Positions 6,599 through 11,784 of a stretch of DNA of 11,784 nt are shown here, piece by piece (positions within the stretch are counted from its first letter, which is position 1; each line of letters starts with the position of its first letter). The stretch covers positions 1 to 11,784 of the forward strand of contig JABGUA010000058.1 in NCBI GenBank assembly GCA_018646825.1, read 5' to 3'. The position numbers and the translations under genes are program-made. The notes under the pieces are model-generated. The model saw only the letters and a list, made by a program, of their open reading frames with translations. It was not told where the DNA came from and ran no database searches. The DNA comes from Piscirickettsiaceae bacterium (GTDB taxonomy: Bacteria > Pseudomonadota > Gammaproteobacteria > Nitrosococcales > Methylophagaceae).

Positions 6599-9500
6599 GT
6601 GAAAAACAAGCTTAACCAACTACAGCAATCGATCAGCAGCGCCATGCTGATCGACCAACACTCGCTACGTCGCAGATTAGCTAGCCTACGCAAAAAGCAG
6701 AATCTTGATGCCAACGCAAGTCACTTAGCGCAGTTTGAAGTCAAGCTTACAGATTCAATACAGCGGCGTGAACTACGACAACAGCACCTGCCCAAACCAG
6801 AATTCAACCAAGAATTACCGGTTACTGAACGGCGAATAGAAATTGCACAAGCAATTCAAAATAACCAAGTCGTTATTCTCAGTGGTGAAACGGGCTCTGG
6901 TAAAACTACACAAATTCCTAAAATCTGCTTAGAGCTTGGTCGGGGTGTACAAGGCCTTATCGGCCATACACAACCTCGCCGTATTGCTGCTAGAACCGTT
7001 GCAACACGTATTGCGGAAGAGTTGAAAAGCCCACTCGGTGATATTGTCGGTTATAAAGTCCGCTTTCATGATCAAGTCAAAGCAGACAAAAGTTATGTCA
7101 AACTCATGACTGACGGCATTTTGCTTGCCGAAACACAAAATGATAGATTTCTGAATCAATACGACACAATCATCATTGATGAAGCCCACGAACGCAGTTT
7201 AAATATCGACTTCCTGCTTGGTTATCTTAAACAATTATTGCCTAAGCGCCCTGACCTGAAAGTCATTATCACTTCCGCCACCATTGATACCGAACGCTTT
7301 TCACACCATTTCGACAAAGCGCCAGTGATTGAAGTAACGGGCAGAACTTACCCTGTCGAAATTCGTTACCGTCCGCCGATGGAAAACGATGAAGAACAAC
7401 GCGATTACGACATGGTCCGAGGAATCATCGAAGCCACCGATGAATTGTGTCAAGAAGGTCGAGGTGATATTTTGATTTTCTTATCCGGTGAACGTGATAT
7501 CAAAGAGGTGACTGAAGCCTTAAGAAAACATCATCCTCCACAAACCGAAGTATTACCCTTATTTGCCAGACAATCGGCTGCCGAGCAAAACCGTGTTTTC
7601 AAAACGGGTGGACATAGGCGCATTATCTTATCCACCAATGTGGCAGAAACATCATTAACCGTTCCAGGCATTCGCTATGTCATCGATCCAGGCTACGCTC
7701 GGATTAGTCGATATAGCGTTCGTAATAAAGTCCAACGCCTCCCTATCGAGAAAATATCAAAGTCGAGTGCCAACCAACGCTCAGGGCGATGTGGTCGTGT
7801 TGCCGCTGGTATTGCCATCAGGCTCTATGATGAAGCTGATTTTAATAGTCGTCCTGATTTTACTGATCCTGAGATACTTAGAACGAATTTAGCCTCCGTT
7901 ATCTTACAAATGGCATCGTTGAAATTAGGCGAGCCGACGCAATTCCCCTTCATTAACCCACCACCACAAAAAGTTATCAACGATGGTTTCCGTCTACTCG
8001 AAGAACTAGGCGCAGTCACTAAACAACAGCAATTGACACAGCTCGGGAAACAATTAGCAACGCTGCCCATTGATCCAAGAATTGCGCGAATGGTCCTTGC
8101 TGCAGATAAGCTAGGATGTCTCAGCGAAGTATTAATTATTGCCAGCGCTTTGAGTATTCAAGATCCCCGTGAAAGACCAATGGATAAACAGCAAGCAGCC
8201 GATCAAGCGCATAGCCAATTTAAGGATGAACGTTCAGATTTTCTGGCCTACTTAAAACTCTGGGCGCTCTATCACGACAAGCAAAAACACCTAAGTCAGA
8301 ATAAACTGCGTAAATATTGTAAAGAAAACTTCTTATCCTTTATCCGCTTAAGAGAGTGGCACGATATTCACCGGCAATTGCATGTCCAAGTGACGCAAAT
8401 GGGCTTCAAACCTAATTCACAAGTTGCTGATTACCCTGCTATACATCAAGCGTTATTATCAGGTTTATTAAGTAATATTGCAGCCAAAACGGATAAAACA
8501 GAATATACCGGTGCCCGAAATTTAAAGTTACATATTTTCCCAGGCTCATCACTGCATAAAAAAGGCCCTAAATGGATTATGGCTGCTGAACTGGTTGAAA
8601 CGGGACGTCTCTACGCACGCATTGTCGCTAAGATAGAACCAGAATGGATTGAGGAGATTGCTGGAGACTTAGTCCGTAAACAATATGCCGATCCTCATTG
8701 GGAAAAGAAACCAGCACAAGTCATTGCTTTTGAACAAGTGTCACTCTATGGTCTCCCAATCGTTGCTCGTCGTCGCCGTCATTTCGGGCCAATCGACCAA
8801 GCCATGTCTCATGAGATATTTATTAGGGAAGCCCTAGTACAAGGTGACTGGCATTGCCGCGCGGCCTTTTTTAAGCATAACCTTGAACTCATACAAAGCA
8901 TCGAATTGCTTGAACAAAAAGCCCGTCGTCGTGACGTATTGGTTGATGACGATGTCTTGTTCGATTTTTACAAACAGAAGATACCTGAGCATATTGTCAA
9001 TGGTGCGGGCTTCGAGAAATGGCGAAAACAGATTGAAAAGTCAGAGCCTAAGCACCTATTCTTAAGTCGTGATGCCTTAATGCAACATCAAGCTGAACAT
9101 ATCACCGTAGACAGCTTTCCAGATCAACTCCTGGTCAACCGTGTACCACTGGAGCTTGAGTACCATTTCGAGCCAGGGCAACTACAAGATGGTATTACCC
9201 AAACTATTCCTATTTCATTACTTAATCAAACCAATCCAGACCGTTACGAATGGCTAGTGCCCGGCTTATTAAGGGAAAAAGTCATTTTCTTAATCAAAAG
9301 CTTACCAAAATCACAACGTCGCCATTTCATTCCGGTACCAAACTTCGCCGATAACTGCCTAAAAGAAATGTCGCCAGAAGACGGTGATTTATTAATTGCA
9401 CTATCAAAACAATTACTACGACTGTCAGGAGTTGAAATTACGCGTTCAGACTGGCAAGGTATCGAGCTACCCAACCATCTCCAAATGAACTTCAAACTAC

Positions 9501-10507
9501 TTGATGAAACGGGTGTATTGCTTGATGAAAGCCGTAATTTAACCGCTTTAAAACAACAGTGGGCACAACAAGCAGCAGCGAGTTTTCAAGCGATTCCAGA
9601 TAGTGAATATGAACAACAAGGTTTAACAAACTGGACATTTGGTGATTTAGAACAGCAAATAACGCTAGAACAAAATCAGCTAGAAATGACAGCCTATCCT
9701 GCCTTAATCGATCAAGGCACTCATGTTGATTTAACTTTATTAGACACCGCGAAACAAGCCAAGCATCAAACTCATCTAGGGTTAAGAAGGCTATTCATGC
9801 TATCTCAGGCCGATAGTATCAAATACCTTAACAAACACTTACCTAATATCCAGCAAATGTGTTTGCACTATGTCAGTGTCCCTGAATCGCCATTTCAACA
9901 AGATAAGATAACAGACACTACAGCCAAAACACCTTGTGAACAATTAAAAACGGACCTTATTCATCTCGCTTTTGATCAATGTTTTATCTCGGGTCATGAC
10001 GCTATTACAACCCAAGCCGAGTTTGAACAACGTCTTGAAATAAAGCGTGGAGATTTAATTGAAACAGCCAATAAACTCGCCCAACTATTGGCAAAACCAC
10101 TAGCTGAATACCACACGATCGCCAAAAGGTTAACCGCTAACTTACCCTTAACGGCAATCAATGCCGTTAAAGACATCAAGTCACAACTGAATTATTTAGT
10201 TTATCAGGGCTTTGCACACCATACTCCCGAAGAAACCCTAAGACGCCTCCCCTTTTATTTTCAAGCCATTGGTCAACGCTTAGATAAATTAAACAGTGAT
10301 CCGATGCGTGATAAACAATGGATGGCTGAAATCCAACCCCACTGGCAACGATATTTAAGCCATGTAGATAAAGATACGACGGCATCACTTATCCAATACC
10401 GTTGGATGATAGAAGAGTTTAGAATTTCATTATTCGCACAAGGTATAAAAACGGCTTACCCAATATCTGCTAAACGCCTTGAGAAACAATGGATGCAGTG
10501 TCGTTAG
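6599..10507 (+). CDS. hrpA: DEAH-box ATP-dependent RNA helicase HrpA
   Basis: At 1302 residues it matches the usual length of HrpA (about 1300 in E. coli). Helicase motifs are intact: Walker A GETGSGKT at 96-103, TQPRR at 124-128, DEAH at 194-197, SAT at 226-228 and QRSGRCGR at 393-400. The helicase-associated HA2 and OB-fold regions follow, with LSIQDPRERPMDKQQAADQ and EYTGARNL, and the long C-terminal HrpA-specific region (DUF3418 type) ends in PYPISAKR-like sequence. HrpA unwinds RNA and has been reported in E. coli to act on collided ribosomes and in mRNA processing. The GTG start aligns with the E. coli N-terminus (LQQ near residue 8); there is no Shine-Dalgarno, and the alternative ATG at 6644 would lose aligned residues. 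Its last 38 bases overlap the convergent GGDEF-EAL gene. Confidence 0.97.
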   Translation: MKNKLNQLQQSISSAMLIDQHSLRRRLASLRKKQNLDANASHLAQFEVKLTDSIQRRELRQQHLPKPEFNQELPVTERRIEIAQAIQNNQVVILSGETGSGKTTQIPKICLELGRGVQGLIGHTQPRRIAARTVATRIAEELKSPLGDIVGYKVRFHDQVKADKSYVKLMTDGILLAETQNDRFLNQYDTIIIDEAHERSLNIDFLLGYLKQLLPKRPDLKVIITSATIDTERFSHHFDKAPVIEVTGRTYPVEIRYRPPMENDEEQRDYDMVRGIIEATDELCQEGRGDILIFLSGERDIKEVTEALRKHHPPQTEVLPLFARQSAAEQNRVFKTGGHRRIILSTNVAETSLTVPGIRYVIDPGYARISRYSVRNKVQRLPIEKISKSSANQRSGRCGRVAAGIAIRLYDEADFNSRPDFTDPEILRTNLASVILQMASLKLGEPTQFPFINPPPQKVINDGFRLLEELGAVTKQQQLTQLGKQLATLPIDPRIARMVLAADKLGCLSEVLIIASALSIQDPRERPMDKQQAADQAHSQFKDERSDFLAYLKLWALYHDKQKHLSQNKLRKYCKENFLSFIRLREWHDIHRQLHVQVTQMGFKPNSQVADYPAIHQALLSGLLSNIAAKTDKTEYTGARNLKLHIFPGSSLHKKGPKWIMAAELVETGRLYARIVAKIEPEWIEEIAGDLVRKQYADPHWEKKPAQVIAFEQVSLYGLPIVARRRRHFGPIDQAMSHEIFIREALVQGDWHCRAAFFKHNLELIQSIELLEQKARRRDVLVDDDVLFDFYKQKIPEHIVNGAGFEKWRKQIEKSEPKHLFLSRDALMQHQAEHITVDSFPDQLLVNRVPLELEYHFEPGQLQDGITQTIPISLLNQTNPDRYEWLVPGLLREKVIFLIKSLPKSQRRHFIPVPNFADNCLKEMSPEDGDLLIALSKQLLRLSGVEITRSDWQGIELPNHLQMNFKLLDETGVLLDESRNLTALKQQWAQQAAASFQAIPDSEYEQQGLTNWTFGDLEQQITLEQNQLEMTAYPALIDQGTHVDLTLLDTAKQAKHQTHLGLRRLFMLSQADSIKYLNKHLPNIQQMCLHYVSVPESPFQQDKITDTTAKTPCEQLKTDLIHLAFDQCFISGHDAITTQAEFEQRLEIKRGDLIETANKLAQLLAKPLAEYHTIAKRLTANLPLTAINAVKDIKSQLNYLVYQGFAHHTPEETLRRLPFYFQAIGQRLDKLNSDPMRDKQWMAEIQPHWQRYLSHVDKDTTASLIQYRWMIEEFRISLFAQGIKTAYPISAKRLEKQWMQCR

Positions 10508-11784
10508 CAACAACTTCGGCCAATACCCAAGGAACAGGCGTCCCATTCCAATAGCCTTGAGCATAATCAACATCAATTTCACATAATTTATCAAAAATAG
10601 CTTCATTTTCAACAAACTCAGCAATCGTTTTAACACCCATAACATGTCCCACACTATTAATAGAGCGGATCATTTCCAACTTGACCGGGTCATCCAAACA
10701 GTTTTTAACAAACATGCCATCAATTTTTAAGAAATCAATGGGCATCTGCTGTAAATAAGCATATGAAGACAAGCCACTACCAAAATCATCCAAAGCAAAC
10801 AAACATCCCATTGAGCGCAATTCATTAATTAACCTCAGCGCTGCCGACATATTCAAAATAGCTGCAGTTTCAGTAATCTCAAAACAAATATAAGCGTCAT
10901 GCTCGCTCAAATCATGTTGGCTCACACGCTCAATAATGGATTCATAGAACCGCTTATCACCCAAAGAATGTCCTGATAAATTGACACCATAAATACCTTT
11001 AATATCATGACCAGCATCACGTGCATCACATAAATTGGATAGGACATGGTCAACCACCCATAAATCGATCGCTGCAGCTAAATTGTAATGTTCTGCCGCA
11101 GGAAAAAATAATCCCGGTGGAATAATTTTGCCATCATCTCCAAGCATTCGAATCAATAATTCATAGTGGGGTAATGCGTCCGTACCGGCAATCGGTACGA
11201 TTTCTTGGCTGTAAAGCACAAATTGCTTTTCACTCAAAGCGCGTTGAATACGAGATACCCAAGACATTTCACCGGTTCTCTGTGAAATACTCTCATCATC
11301 GTGATAATAAACATGCAAGCGATCCCGCCCTGCCTCTTTGGCTGCATAACAAGCGCTATCTGCTTGCTTTAAAACGTCCGTCATTGTTGTACTAAGGTCG
11401 AATAAGACCAAACCAATACTCGCTGTTACATTGATCACATGTCCTTCAAACTCAAAATTAAACTCTCGCAAACGTTTGAGCAGTAAATTCAGTTGGTTTT
11501 CGGCTGCGCCAATAGAACAATCAAACATCAACAAAGCAAACTCATCACCACCAATACGTGATAGCACATCAGACTTACGAAAACCTTGCTTAAAAATATC
11601 AGCTAACTCTCGTAATAAACTATCTCCAACGCTGTGACCAAAGGTATCGTTGACCACTTTAAATTGATCTAATTCTATATAACACAATACGTGCTCGGCA
11701 GTGTCACCGACGCGATCGTCATCCAAAAATAACCGCTGCATTTTACTTTCGAAAGCGTAGCGGTTATTGAGTCCTGTAATGACA
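10470..11784 (-). CDS. GGDEF-EAL cyclic-di-GMP turnover protein (N-terminus beyond right edge)
   Basis: The frame is open to the window edge; the first visible residues, TGLNNRYAFE, are the usual beginning of a GGDEF domain, so sensory or membrane parts lie outside. Residues below are counted from the in-frame Met at 11741-11739, which is internal. The diguanylate cyclase signature GGDEF is intact at 64-68, and an RxxD inhibitory site (R55-D58) sits the expected five residues before it. The EAL phosphodiesterase domain spans about 160-410: its signature reads ELL (E194), and the other expected catalytic segments are present as N254, E288 (FEITE), D318-D319 (DDFG), K339 (LKID), AEFVE at 374-378 and Q395 (AQGY). 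Both activities look possible. The gene ends inside hrpA by 38 bases, tail to tail. The signal it senses is unknown. Confidence 0.93.
   Translation of the reverse strand, partial: VITGLNNRYAFESKMQRLFLDDDRVGDTAEHVLCYIELDQFKVVNDTFGHSVGDSLLRELADIFKQGFRKSDVLSRIGGDEFALLMFDCSIGAAENQLNLLLKRLREFNFEFEGHVINVTASIGLVLFDLSTTMTDVLKQADSACYAAKEAGRDRLHVYYHDDESISQRTGEMSWVSRIQRALSEKQFVLYSQEIVPIAGTDALPHYELLIRMLGDDGKIIPPGLFFPAAEHYNLAAAIDLWVVDHVLSNLCDARDAGHDIKGIYGVNLSGHSLGDKRFYESIIERVSQHDLSEHDAYICFEITETAAILNMSAALRLINELRSMGCLFALDDFGSGLSSYAYLQQMPIDFLKIDGMFVKNCLDDPVKLEMIRSINSVGHVMGVKTIAEFVENEAIFDKLCEIDVDYAQGYWNGTPVPWVLAEVVANDTASIVSQGV

Noticed and set aside
10430..10654. 74-codon minus-strand open frame across the hrpA/GGDEF-EAL junction
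   Set aside because: It runs out of frame with the EAL domain, whose conserved QGY segment is in the other frame; I see no sign of frameshift.
1..11784. Defence island, prophage, insertion sequence or CRISPR array
   Set aside because: No integrase, transposase, repeat-spacer pattern or shift in codon use was seen; all recognised genes are housekeeping or signalling genes.

Overview
The window looks like core chromosome of a moderately AT-rich gammaproteobacterium. YcgN, RlmKL (the gammaproteobacterial fusion methyltransferase), YhbY and HrpA all align end to end with my memory of the E. coli proteins. A marine, Methylophaga-like lineage is possible, but the sequence alone cannot fix the genus. 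I see no mobile element, CRISPR array, tRNA or rRNA gene, and codon use looks even throughout. No gene-free stretch exceeds about 135 bases.

Layout, left to right. On the minus strand, ycgN is followed 3 bases later by an unrecognised reading frame cut by the left edge. On the plus strand, a small DUF6231-like gene diverges from ycgN, and the two start codons share bases (CATG). A 123-base gap carrying a good Pho box leads into ppk, polyphosphate kinase 1. Convergent with ppk is rlmKL, encoding the bifunctional 23S rRNA methyltransferase. Divergent from rlmKL is yhbY, a small ribosome-associated RNA-binding protein. Next on the plus strand come an exported pentapeptide-repeat protein, a weak hairpin terminator and hrpA, a 1302-residue DEAH-box RNA helicase. 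The 3' end of hrpA overlaps by 38 bases the 3' end of a minus-strand GGDEF-EAL cyclic-di-GMP gene, which is cut by the right edge.

Functionally, rlmKL, yhbY and hrpA all act on ribosomes or RNA. ppk is probably induced by phosphate starvation through PhoB. The GGDEF-EAL protein is a signalling enzyme with both active sites essentially intact. These are mostly separate transcription units rather than one pathway.

I did not find a clear new multi-gene system. The observations most worth a second look are the PhoB-type promoter whose -10 sits almost on the ppk start codon, the similar SD-less arrangement at ycgN and hrpA, the shared start codons of ycgN and its neighbour, a symmetrical inverted repeat holding the ribosome-binding sites of both rlmKL and yhbY, and a G8 tract inside rlmKL.
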